A stretch of DNA of 15,070 bases from Candidatus Melainabacteria bacterium (GCA_014380105.1 JACMKL010000389.1:1-15070); one strand, 5' to 3'; shown: positions 1 through 6,114, counted from the first letter of the stretch. The notes: generated by a model from the sequence alone, not told the origin. Translations and numbers: made by a program.

Positions 1-289
1 CTTTGCCTTCAAGCTCGCCGACGTGAGCCTCAAGTTCTTTCACGCGGGCACTGTCGGCAGCTGGACTGCCGCCCGTTTTCTCAAGGGAAATCCCGTAGTC
101 CTCAGGATTCGCTTCCTCACCGGCATACATGGCGCGGTAGAACGCCTTGGCTGCATTCATGCGTCCGCCCTTTTCTTCGGGCTTGGCAATGCCTGCGTCT
201 ATTTCATCAGCAATGGAAGTGGGCGGGCTAGCCGCTTCCTCTTGTCCACCAGCTGCAGAATTTACTTGATCGTCGTCATCCATGGCCAT
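1..289 (-). CDS. N-terminus of an acidic, coiled-coil-entering protein (possibly GrpE-like), cut by the window edge
   Basis: An open minus-strand frame starts at ATG 289 (MAMDDDDQVNSAAGG...) and stays open for 96 codons to the edge. A second in-frame ATG lies at 283. GGGAG sits 9 nt before ATG 289, a reasonable ribosome site. The first 80 or so residues are acidic, Ala/Gly/Pro-rich and probably disordered. The last visible part, ARVKELEAHVGELEGK, has heptad-like Leu/Val spacing and looks like the start of a coiled coil. A disordered acidic head followed by a long coiled coil is the plan of GrpE, the DnaK nucleotide-exchange factor, but the diagnostic GrpE core lies outside the window, so the name is only a suggestion. 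The gene is divergent from the dgcN-like gene with a 273-bp spacer. That the frame is coding is fairly sure; the function is not. Confidence 0.6.
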   Translation of the reverse strand, partial: MAMDDDDQVNSAAGGQEEAASPPTSIADEIDAGIAKPEEKGGRMNAAKAFYRAMYAGEEANPEDYGISLEKTGGSPAADSARVKELEAHVGELEGK

Positions 290-369
290 TCAACCGGTCT
301 CCCAGACTGATCTTGACATGCAACAGGACTGCTTGTCCCGTGCTGAATACTGTCTCAACTTTCGATACT

Positions 370-403
370 TGCAGTACTGCACTCCCTCTTCGGGCTCGTG
401 CAA
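370..403 (-). promoter_or_regulatory. Palindrome cluster in the spacer upstream of the minus-strand acidic protein gene
   Basis: TGCAGTACTGCA (370-381) is a perfect 12-bp palindrome. It overlaps GCACTC (379-384), which faces GTGCAA (398-403), giving TGCAC-N15-GTGCA as a second inverted repeat. It lies 80-115 bp upstream of ATG 289. GCACTC opposite GTGC recalls half of a CIRCE (HrcA) operator, but arms and spacing do not match the consensus. An operator role is inference. Confidence 0.3.
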
Positions 404-417
404 GCGAGTCTCAAGTT

Positions 418-450
418 AAGGGGTCTCCTCGAGAAGACTCCTTCTATAAT
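418..450 (+). promoter_or_regulatory. Consensus -10 box with an abutting 26-bp imperfect dyad (dgcN-dgcA promoter candidate)
   Basis: TATAAT at 445-450 is a perfect -10 hexamer, 113 bp upstream of the GTG start at 563. No -35 like TTGACA is found 16-18 bp before it. That space instead holds an imperfect palindrome, 418-443, centred on CTCGAG, with only two non-Watson-Crick pairs out of 13. A dyad in place of the -35 is typical of a regulator site, so activation or repression of the operon is likely. The convergent GntR-type protein is the obvious candidate, but this is inference. Confidence 0.45.
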
Positions 451-562
451 TCTAGGGCACCGAAGGACTAATCTTGTTAGATTTGTCTTTTAACAATAAA
501 TGTCGTTATGCATGTGACAACTTCTTGACCTTCCTAAGGGTCGGTTTTCTCTGGAGAATTTT

Positions 563-1624
563 GTGGCTACTTATCTTGAACCGCAGGCACGGTTGGCGAT
601 TTACGCGCCAGGAGAGTTTGGGAAATCTCATTCGAAGACGGCTGTGGGCGTAATCAGATATGGGCGAAACCCAGTCGCGGCGGTAATTGACGCCGAATTG
701 GCAGGGCAATCTGTCCGAAAAGCAGTCGGTCTAAATTGCGATGCGCCGATTGTCGCGTCAGTTGCGGACTCACTTGAGCATAAGCCGACAGCCCTGTTGT
801 TGGGAACAGCCTGGACGGGCGGAGAATTGCCGAAAGCCTGGCGCGCAGACATTCTTCAAGCCCTCGAGTCGGGCATGGATGTAGTTAATGGGCTACACGA
901 TTTCCTAGAAGACGATGAGGAAATTGCCAGCACCGCCAGGCGTCTAAATCGTCGTCTTTTCGATGTCAGGAAACCTCCAGAAAAATTACCCGTCGGAGAA
1001 GGCGCCGCAAGAAAACTTAAACAACATGTCTGTCTGACCGTTGGCACCGACTGCGCGGTCGGAAAAATGACCGTCTCGCTCGAATTGGACAACGAAGCCC
1101 GCAAACGTGGTTTGAAAAGCAGCTTTATTGCCACCGGGCAAACTGGAATTATGATCTGTGGCGAGGGCATCGCAATCGACCGCGTCATTGGCGACTTTAT
1201 GGCCGGTGCTGTCGAAGAGATGGTCGTATCAGCCGCTAAAGACAGCGACTTTGTTTTTGTGGAAGGTCAGGGCTCACTGTCTCACCCTGGATTTTCCGGC
1301 GTCAGCCTGTCACTGATTCACGGCGCTGCGCCAAAGTCGATGATCTTGTGCACAAAGGCTACCAAGACAAATATTTGTGAACTTGACCTGCCTTTGCCAA
1401 GTCTCACTCGCACAATTACTGCATGTGAAGAGATGGCGTCTTTGCTCAGACCTGCAAAAGTGGTCGGTGTTGCAATCAATACCTGGGGTATGAGCGACAA
1501 AGATGCAGCTACTGCAATTGCAAAAGCAAGAGAGGAAACAGGCTTGCCATGCGCGGATCCTGTACGCAATGGCGTCACTGAATTGTTTGATGCGATCATT
1601 CGCTATGAGGAGAAAACCAAGTGA
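563..1624 (+). CDS. dgcN: DUF1611 family protein, DgcN-like (D-glutamate N-acetyltransferase candidate)
   Basis: A 353-residue cytoplasmic protein of the DUF1611 family, full length. A Rossmann-like N-terminal part (about 1-130) precedes a P-loop-like NTPase-type domain with GTDCAVGKMT at 161-170, then GQTGIMICGEGIAIDRV and FVEGQGSLSHP, all hallmarks of the family. In marine bacteria and haloarchaea the homologue DgcN N-acetylates D-glutamate and works with the racemase DgcA. Here the next gene is just such an enolase-superfamily racemase, overlapping by 4 bp (GTGA), which supports the pairing. The start is GTG 563, chosen because GGAG at 553-556 lies 6 nt upstream and the family begins there. 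Family assignment is sure. The substrate is inferred from the gene pair; other DUF1611 members have no known activity. Confidence 0.85.
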   Translation: MATYLEPQARLAIYAPGEFGKSHSKTAVGVIRYGRNPVAAVIDAELAGQSVRKAVGLNCDAPIVASVADSLEHKPTALLLGTAWTGGELPKAWRADILQALESGMDVVNGLHDFLEDDEEIASTARRLNRRLFDVRKPPEKLPVGEGAARKLKQHVCLTVGTDCAVGKMTVSLELDNEARKRGLKSSFIATGQTGIMICGEGIAIDRVIGDFMAGAVEEMVVSAAKDSDFVFVEGQGSLSHPGFSGVSLSLIHGAAPKSMILCTKATKTNICELDLPLPSLTRTITACEEMASLLRPAKVVGVAINTWGMSDKDAATAIAKAREETGLPCADPVRNGVTELFDAIIRYEEKTK

Positions 1625-2673
1625 AAACTACCCGCACTCGCCAAATCAGCCTAAGCTATGAACCGTTGGTAATGACATCCACTCATCCATTCGGGATTTC
1701 ATACGGTACTTCAGAAAAAACCTACAACGTCCTGGTCAAGCTCGAATTTGACGGCGTCACCGGTCTGGGCGAAGCGGCACCAGTTGAATATCACAACGAA
1801 AATACGGCAACCGTTAATGCTGTTCTTGAGACATTTAAAAATGAAGAGTTGCTCGGCGACGATCCGTTTGCAATTCAAGAAATTTCGCGACGGATGGACC
1901 GCTCGCTGGCAGGAAACGCCTCTGCCAAAGCAGCAATCGAAATGGCTCTCCATGACCTTTGCGGGAAGATTTTAAATACTCCAACTTATAAGATGCTTGG
2001 ATTATCAAATCTGGAAGCACCGATCACTGATTTTACGATCGGCATTGCCGACATAGAAATGATTGAAAAGAAAGCGCGCGAAGCAGTTGACGCGGGCTAC
2101 AAAATTTTGAAAGTCAAACAAGGCACCACTTTTGATCGCGACATCATCAACAGAGTCAGAAAAGTCGCTCCAGACATGCCTCTGCGTGTTGACGCCAATG
2201 GCGGCTGGACTCCGAAAAAAGCAATCGAGATGTCACATTTCTTGCACGAAAATGGTGTTCAATTCATCGAACAGCCACTTCCGAAAAATGCACATTACGA
2301 AGATTGGAAACTGGTCAGAGATAATTCACCCATTCCAATTTATGCAGACGAAAGTATTGCTCGGGCGGTGGACGTTGCAAAATTAGCTGGCGCAATTGAT
2401 GGTGTGGTGGTGAAACTGGCTAAGACGGGCGGTTTGATTGAAGCGCTGAAAGTTATTCACACAGCGCGCGCGCATTCCATGCAAATTATGTTCGGCTGCA
2501 TGCTTGAGTCTTCACTTGGTGTAACGGCCGCAGTGCACCTGGCATCACTAGTCGATCATCTCGACCTGGATGGTGCCCTCTTGCTCTCCGACGACCCTTA
2601 TCTGGGTGCCGTATACGAAAATGGCTTCATGAAACTGTCAGACCGTCCGGGTCTGGGCGTAATACCGAGGTAA
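1621..2673 (+). CDS. dgcA: Enolase-superfamily racemase: DgcA / L-Ala-D/L-Glu epimerase type
   Basis: A 350-residue member of the muconate-lactonizing-enzyme subgroup of the enolase superfamily. The capping domain spans about 1-125 and the TIM barrel follows. The acid-base lysines are K166 (KVK) and K268 (KLAKTGG). The Mg2+ ligands are D191 (DANGGW), E217 (EQP) and D243 (DES). These sit almost exactly where they do in Bacillus subtilis Ala-Glu epimerase. DLD at 315-317 matches the Asp-x-Asp that binds the dipeptide ammonium in such epimerases. The alternative is N-acetyl-D-glutamate racemase (DgcA), favoured by the upstream DUF1611 partner. The start is GTG 1621 inside the preceding stop (GTGA), with GAGGAG 1607-1612 as ribosome site, so translation is coupled. 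Superfamily is certain; the choice between dipeptide epimerase and N-acetyl-Glu racemase is open. Confidence 0.88.
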   Translation: MKTTRTRQISLSYEPLVMTSTHPFGISYGTSEKTYNVLVKLEFDGVTGLGEAAPVEYHNENTATVNAVLETFKNEELLGDDPFAIQEISRRMDRSLAGNASAKAAIEMALHDLCGKILNTPTYKMLGLSNLEAPITDFTIGIADIEMIEKKAREAVDAGYKILKVKQGTTFDRDIINRVRKVAPDMPLRVDANGGWTPKKAIEMSHFLHENGVQFIEQPLPKNAHYEDWKLVRDNSPIPIYADESIARAVDVAKLAGAIDGVVVKLAKTGGLIEALKVIHTARAHSMQIMFGCMLESSLGVTAAVHLASLVDHLDLDGALLLSDDPYLGAVYENGFMKLSDRPGLGVIPR

Positions 2674-2687
2674 AAACAGCATAAATC

Positions 2688-2708
2688 TGCACACCGCCCG
2701 CGGTTGCA
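2688..2708. terminator. Hairpin between convergent dgcA-like and gntR-like genes
   Basis: In the 47-bp gap between the two stop codons, TGCA-C-ACCGC and GCGGT-TGCA form a GC-rich stem with a one-base bulge and a tight loop. No U-tract follows on either strand, so it is at best a weak or bidirectional transcription stop. Confidence 0.3.
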
Positions 2709-2720
2709 CGAATATTGCGT

Positions 2721-3659
2721 TTAGCCCCAATTCGAAAGACGTTCCTTGATTCTTTCGATAGTGTGTGGCGCATACAATCGAAAAACCATATATGGAGTTT
2801 TGCCGGCTACTGCGGCAACTTCTTCCTTACTGGCCAGGTCACAAATGACCAGGCTGGCATATTTCATCATGTACTGCAACTCAGTTTTGTCAGTGGTTAG
2901 GAGTGATCGCACTGCAATTTGTTCGCCACGCTGAGCTGCGAGCAGCTTGGTTGCCATATTTAGAAGTGTTTGGCTATACGAAACAAGTAATACCAGACTG
3001 CCATCTTTCAAGTTTTGGACATGTTCGAGTTCTGAGCGAGCAGGCTCGATGTCGCAGACAATCAAACGGGTGCGGTCATCGATTACATTTTCAAATGCAA
3101 AAACATGATAGAGACTTGTGATGAAGAGCGAGTCGTTTAGCCATTCTTTTTTCTGTAGCATCTCTTCGGTAGTGACAGCTACTATTTGTTGTTTAAATTC
3201 CGGCGTCAATTCCGCCAATTGAACAGCGTGAAAATCTTTGTTTCGATCGACTACAACGAGACGTTTGACAGGTTTGCGCTCTAGCAAACTGCTCATCACC
3301 GGCTTTAAGTCTTCCCGTGAAAAACCTGACTCACTTACCTGCGCAAAGAAGTCCTCACACATTTTTCTAAGGTCGACATCTTTAACTTCAGTGCGTGCTT
3401 TGCCTGCCACTCGCACACCGCTACCCTGGCGAATTTCAAGAAGCCCGACGCCAGCCAGATGGTTATAGGCTGCAGTGATAGTGCTGTAGTGGATCCCCAG
3501 TCTCTGGGCTAATGCCCGAATACTGGGCAGTTTCTCCTGACCCTTGAGACTTCCGGAAGCAATCTGCAAGGCGATTTGCTCGATAAGCTGGTCGCGTATC
3601 GGCACCGTACTTTCTTTATTGATAATTACTTTCACTTCTTGACTTGGCACCCGTTCCAA
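2721..3659 (-). CDS. GntR-type transcriptional regulator with an unassigned C-terminal domain
   Basis: The N-terminus is a typical GntR winged helix (about residues 10-86). It shows VPIRDQLIEQIALQIASG, then KLPSIRALAQRLGIHYSTIT as recognition helix and the wing GLLEIRQGSGVRV. The remaining 220 residues are not an FCD (FadR), UTRA (HutC) or aminotransferase (MocR) domain as far as can be seen. They contain alternating strand/helix units (RLVVVDRNKDFHAV, TRLIVCDIEPAR, GSLVLLVSYSQT) suggesting a Rossmann-like or periplasmic-binding-like ligand domain. The start is uncertain. TTG 3659 is the first possible codon after a stop, but no clear ribosome site precedes it. GTG 3635, giving VKVIINKESTVPIRDQL, matches where GntR proteins usually begin. 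It is convergent to the dgcN-dgcA pair and may regulate it, though control of an unlinked target is equally possible. Confidence 0.85.
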   Translation of the reverse strand: MERVPSQEVKVIINKESTVPIRDQLIEQIALQIASGSLKGQEKLPSIRALAQRLGIHYSTITAAYNHLAGVGLLEIRQGSGVRVAGKARTEVKDVDLRKMCEDFFAQVSESGFSREDLKPVMSSLLERKPVKRLVVVDRNKDFHAVQLAELTPEFKQQIVAVTTEEMLQKKEWLNDSLFITSLYHVFAFENVIDDRTRLIVCDIEPARSELEHVQNLKDGSLVLLVSYSQTLLNMATKLLAAQRGEQIAVRSLLTTDKTELQYMMKYASLVICDLASKEEVAAVAGKTPYMVFRLYAPHTIERIKERLSNWG

Positions 3660-3695
3660 ACAAGCGATGACAGGATGATTGCACGCTTTTCAGTC

Positions 3696-3940
3696 ATCTG
3701 CAAATGCAAAAAGCCGACACTACTTTCGAGTTAGAGAGCAAACTCTCAGAGTGCCGGCTTATTGATTTGTCGTTGTGGTTCCCTGACCAACTTTGATGAA
3801 GATCCGATTTGCGAGACAGATCCAATTTGGAAAGGGAAAGCTCAAAAGAGCTTCGAGAATGCTAATGACTGCAAGGAGTTTGCCAAAATTTGCAAATCAT
3901 TCTCACTACCGGGTCCACTAACAAGTTACTATTTGCGAAT
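3696..3940. repeat. Recurrent small palindromes ATYTGCRAAT between gntR and fur
   Basis: ATCTGCAAAT (3696-3705), ATTTGCAAAT (3888-3897, perfect palindrome) and ATTTGCGAAT (3931-3940, within CTATT-TGCG-AATAG) differ by one or two bases. A weaker copy, ATTTGCGAGA, lies at 3807-3816. They could be sites for a dimeric regulator. Chance in AT-rich DNA cannot be excluded. Confidence 0.3.
3708..3760 (-). terminator. Terminator-like hairpin in the leader of the gntR-like gene (possible attenuator)
   Basis: AAGCCG (3711-3716) pairs with CGGCTT (3755-3760). After one mismatch CACT pairs with AGTG, and an inner GAGAG/CTCTC stem (3734-3738/3743-3747) closes a CAAA loop. Read on the minus strand, the stem is followed by CGGCTTTTTGC, i.e. 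five U, as in an intrinsic terminator. No minus-strand gene ends nearby, and the gntR-like start is about 50 nt downstream. A premature terminator in its leader, or the 3' end of a small RNA, are the two readings. Confidence 0.5.
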
Positions 3941-4111
3941 AGCTCTGTCAATTAACCATAGCTCATAATCAATGTAATCGCCAAGATTGTCAGGTGGATT
4001 TTTTACAGAATGTTGCAAGATAGACGCTAATTTTCAAGATGAAAGAAGTAAGACTCACATAGGGGTTTACTCGCCCATACATTTTTTGTCCGGTTGGGAT
4101 AAAGTAACAAG
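3761..4111. other. Intergenic region without a supportable gene
   Basis: No frame here has a ribosome site or recognisable product. The stretch holds a short perfect hairpin (AAGCTC-AAAA-GAGCTT, 3838-3853) and two of the small palindromes. A 68-codon TTG frame at 3762-3968 has no Shine-Dalgarno and unremarkable composition, and is not called. Confidence 0.5.
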
Positions 4112-4127
4112 CCCAGGAATCAATCGC
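4112..4127 (+). repeat. 16-nt direct repeat, second copy inside fur at 4340-4355
   Basis: CCCAGGAATCAATCGC occurs exactly twice: at 4112-4127 in the fur upstream region and at 4340-4355 within the fur coding sequence, where it encodes part of SQESIAT. The copies are 228 bp apart on the same strand. The upstream copy overlaps the left arm of the promoter dyad. Confidence 0.7.
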
Positions 4128-4166
4128 TCCAGCGATTTGACACCGCCAACTCAGAAGCCATATCAT
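4122..4166 (+). promoter_or_regulatory. fur promoter (TTGACA-18-TATCAT) with an overlapping 7-bp-arm dyad
   Basis: TTGACA (4137-4142) is a perfect -35. After 18 bp comes TATCAT (4161-4166), 5 of 6 matches to the -10. This is the best sigma-70-type promoter in the window. Transcription should start near 4173-4175, about 36 nt before the fur ATG. The dyad AATCGCT-CC-AGCGATT (4122-4137) ends on the first base of the -35, a position suited to a repressor or activator site, possibly autoregulatory. Confidence 0.6.
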
Positions 4167-4174
4167 CCGTAAAT

Positions 4175-4210
4175 ATGGTGACAATTTTCTCAATAGTATT
4201 TTCAATCTAA
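4175..4210 (+). CDS. Possible leaderless 11-codon upstream ORF overlapping the fur start
   Basis: ATG 4175 opens MVTIFSIVFSI and stops at TAA 4208-4210, whose last A is the first base of the fur ATG (TAATG). No Shine-Dalgarno precedes it, but the predicted transcription start of the fur promoter falls on or next to this ATG, so it would be read as a leaderless message. The fur start also lacks a ribosome site, so termination-reinitiation from this mini-ORF would explain its translation. The peptide is hydrophobic and not recognisable. This is inference from position only. Confidence 0.35.
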   Translation: MVTIFSIVFSI

Positions 4211-4941
4211 TGACAAACAACCCTGGCGACAAAATCGACAACGACCTACAAACCGATCTGGAAGCAGACGGCGATGACCAAGACCAAGAAAACGATATAG
4301 AAGGTAGGCTCGGCAAAAAGTCTGGTCGGCACGGTCATTCCCAGGAATCAATCGCCACCATCGTCAAGTCCTTCCCTAAAGGTACGCACGTCACAGCCGC
4401 TGAAGTCTATGAAAAGGCTCTGGAGTTGGGCTATGAACTGAGTCTTTCGACTGTGTATCGCAACCTGCACCGCCTCAAAGCGGATGGCAACGTCAATACT
4501 GTCTCCGGCGAGCGCGGCATGCGTTACGAACCGTCTGAAGAAGGTCCGGACCACGACCACCTTATATGTCTGGGTTGCGGACTAACAATTGAGTTTATCG
4601 ACGACCTAATAAGAGGATTCGGAAAATCGGTGGCCCAACGAAAAGGTTTTGAGCATCGCTCCAGCCGCTTCGACATTCTGGGCTATTGTGGAGACTGCCG
4701 CGCCAAAGACGAGACCTACAGACTCAAGCAAGCAACCGAATTGATTTTGTCATCCGAGACAATAATCGAAGAGTCGCTCGCCGACTTGCGCTTCTCAGTT
4801 GATTTAATAGATAGCCGCAAGCCTTCTAAAGCGCACACGCAGCTAGAAGCTACAATCGACCGGATGAGCGATTGCATCAAATTGTGCCAGCAAGCCTTAG
4901 CCATTCTGCCAAAATCCGCTGACGAAAAGTTTGAGCCTTAA
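4210..4941 (+). CDS. Fur-family metal-responsive regulator with N- and C-terminal extensions
   Basis: The central part (about 44-165) is a complete Fur domain. It has a winged helix with recognition segment LSLSTVYRNLHRLKADG (STVYRNL at 80-86), then HDH (115-117), the structural zinc cysteines C120/C123 (CLGC) and C160/C163 (CGDC), and IEF/GFEH metal-site residues. At 243 aa it is about 100 residues longer than usual Fur (140-150). An acidic Asp/Glu-rich head (1-40) and a helical tail of about 75 residues (168-243) are added. It should bind DNA as a dimer and respond to a metal or peroxide; Fur, Zur and PerR cannot be told apart here. ATG 4210 has no Shine-Dalgarno, and no alternative in-frame start lies upstream in the spacer. 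It is convergent with the GT2 gene, stops 11 bp apart. Confidence 0.9.
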   Translation: MTNNPGDKIDNDLQTDLEADGDDQDQENDIEGRLGKKSGRHGHSQESIATIVKSFPKGTHVTAAEVYEKALELGYELSLSTVYRNLHRLKADGNVNTVSGERGMRYEPSEEGPDHDHLICLGCGLTIEFIDDLIRGFGKSVAQRKGFEHRSSRFDILGYCGDCRAKDETYRLKQATELILSSETIIEESLADLRFSVDLIDSRKPSKAHTQLEATIDRMSDCIKLCQQALAILPKSADEKFEP

Positions 4942-4952
4942 AATAAAACTGG

Positions 4953-5981
4953 TTATTTAGCGGCTGGCTGAGTCACTTTTGTGAGTTGCTGCTTGTACAA
5001 ACGTGATTTGGAATCCCCAAGGTCACGTTCGCTCTCGACAATCAAATTTTCAAAATATTCGAGGGAGGTGCGTCTCTTACTATGAATTTCATCGCGCTTC
5101 TTCAACATTTTAGGAAGCAGTTTGATGGCATCCATGGTGCCCAATAACCACGGAATAAGTTGACCACCTCTGACTGTTACTACAGCCAGATAATAGAGTT
5201 GCCAAAAACATATGTGAGGCAAAAAGCGGACAAGCAATGGGTTCGGAATATTCTTGACGATCGTATTCCAATTATTGCGGGCAGAGAGCCGAACGACCAG
5301 TGGACTATAGCCACTGCCAGTGGTGCCGCAACCAAGATGATACACAATTGCCTTTGGTGCATAAATACATTTAAAACCAGCGGCTTGAGCACGCAATCCG
5401 AGGTCGACGTCTTCGAGATATGCAAAATAGTCTTCGTCGAAATAACCGATGTCGTCGAATAATTCACGACGATACAATGCGGCTCCACCACAGGCTCCGA
5501 GTAAGTAGCGCTTGCGGTCGAAGCGACCGGTGTCGCGCTCTTTGTGACCGATCCGCCCTGGCAATCCGCCGCGCCTGTAGCCATCGCCTGCGCCATCCAA
5601 CAACGAATGGTCGTCGTAAGCGAGCATTTTGCAGCCGGCACTGCCGACTTCTGGATGCTCGTCCATGGCAATTACAAATTCTTCCATCCAACGTGGATCA
5701 ACAACAGTATCGTTGTTGAGAAGAGCCACCATTACTCCGGTGGAAGCTTTGATTCCAGCGTTGACGGCTGGGCTGAAGCCAGTGTTGACTGGAAATGTAA
5801 CGAGCTTGACGTGCGGGTAGTTTTCTTTCAGAAACTCGACAGAGCCGTCTTTAGAGCCGTTGTCGACAATCACAATCTCGATAGGCTCATAAGTCTGTGT
5901 CGCCAGCGAGTCGAGGCAACCGGTCAGGAACTTTTTACCGTTCCAGTTGGGGATTACGACGCTTATGAGTGGTTTTGACAT
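4953..5981 (-). CDS. Family 2 glycosyltransferase (rhamnosyltransferase-like, GT-A fold)
   Basis: Starting at ATG 5981 it is 342 residues beginning MSKPLISVVIPNWNGK, the classic GT2 N-terminus. VDNGS is at 39-43, the nucleotide-sugar/metal motif LLNNDT follows (NND at 89-91), and the acceptor-side motif YFAYLEDVDLGLRAQAAGF has ED at about 190-191. Hydrophobic, amphipathic segments near 255-290 suggest membrane association. This matches the WbbL/RfbF-like group that adds deoxyhexoses to envelope glycans; donor and acceptor are unknown. A longer frame from GTG 6008 exists. ATG 5981 is preferred because it fits the family and because the likely -10 (6011-6016) would start the transcript at about 6004, inside the longer frame. 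The gene is divergent from the GT4/CHAD operon. Confidence 0.9.
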   Translation of the reverse strand: MSKPLISVVIPNWNGKKFLTGCLDSLATQTYEPIEIVIVDNGSKDGSVEFLKENYPHVKLVTFPVNTGFSPAVNAGIKASTGVMVALLNNDTVVDPRWMEEFVIAMDEHPEVGSAGCKMLAYDDHSLLDGAGDGYRRGGLPGRIGHKERDTGRFDRKRYLLGACGGAALYRRELFDDIGYFDEDYFAYLEDVDLGLRAQAAGFKCIYAPKAIVYHLGCGTTGSGYSPLVVRLSARNNWNTIVKNIPNPLLVRFLPHICFWQLYYLAVVTVRGGQLIPWLLGTMDAIKLLPKMLKKRDEIHSKRRTSLEYFENLIVESERDLGDSKSRLYKQQLTKVTQPAAK

Positions 5982-6010
5982 TATGGGACAGGTCTCTGTG
6001 AGAAACACCT

Positions 6011-6016
6011 ATTGTA
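6011..6016 (-). promoter_or_regulatory. -10 candidate (TACAAT) of the GT2 gene
   Basis: On the minus strand TACAAT lies 30 bp upstream of ATG 5981. No convincing -35 is seen. The same hexamer is found upstream of trxB (8692-8697) and of the small membrane ORF (11299-11304). Confidence 0.35.
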
Positions 6017-6060
6017 CATAATCCCTTGAAAGCTCCCAGTCATTTCGTGAAGGAGATATA

Positions 6061-6114
6061 ATGGCGCTCTTCGGAAATTGCTCTAATTTTGCGAACTTTG
6101 CGCTGCAGAATTAG
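6061..6114 (+). CDS. 17-codon leader ORF with a strong Shine-Dalgarno
   Basis: AGGAG (6051-6055) followed by ATATA and ATG 6061 is the best ribosome-binding site in the window. It opens MALFGNCSNFANFALQN and stops at TAG 6112-6114, 30 nt before the ATG of the glycosyltransferase gene. The peptide is Asn/Phe/Ala-rich, with no run of one amino acid that would mark a classical attenuator. The ATG overlaps TATAAT (6057-6062). If that hexamer is a -10 box instead, the ORF would not be transcribed with its ribosome site. No good -35 accompanies it, so the ORF reading is preferred, with moderate doubt. Confidence 0.4.
   Translation: MALFGNCSNFANFALQN

Noticed and set aside
23..310. 95-codon plus-strand frame at the left end
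   Set aside because: It is antisense to the acidic partial gene and has no ribosome site or recognisable product.
379..403. CIRCE (HrcA operator)
   Set aside because: Only GCAC/GTGC cores match; flanks and the 9-bp spacing of the consensus are not met.
3711..3760. tRNA-like fold in the gntR leader
   Set aside because: Only about 50 nt, no T-loop GGTTCGA, no anticodon arm.
3762..3968. 68-codon plus frame starting TTG just after the gntR leader hairpin
   Set aside because: No Shine-Dalgarno, no family, and it runs through the small palindromes; kept as non-coding.
3990..4316. 108-codon minus frame covering the fur promoter and fur 5' end
   Set aside because: Antisense to a confident gene and its promoter, with low-complexity Ser/Leu-rich translation.
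5160..5978. Several 100-160 codon frames opposite or offset to the GT2 gene
   Set aside because: Shadow frames of a gene with clear GT2 motifs.
5982..6008. GTG start adding nine residues to the GT2 protein
   Set aside because: The likely -10 box places the transcript start inside these codons, and family members begin at the MSKPLISVV position.
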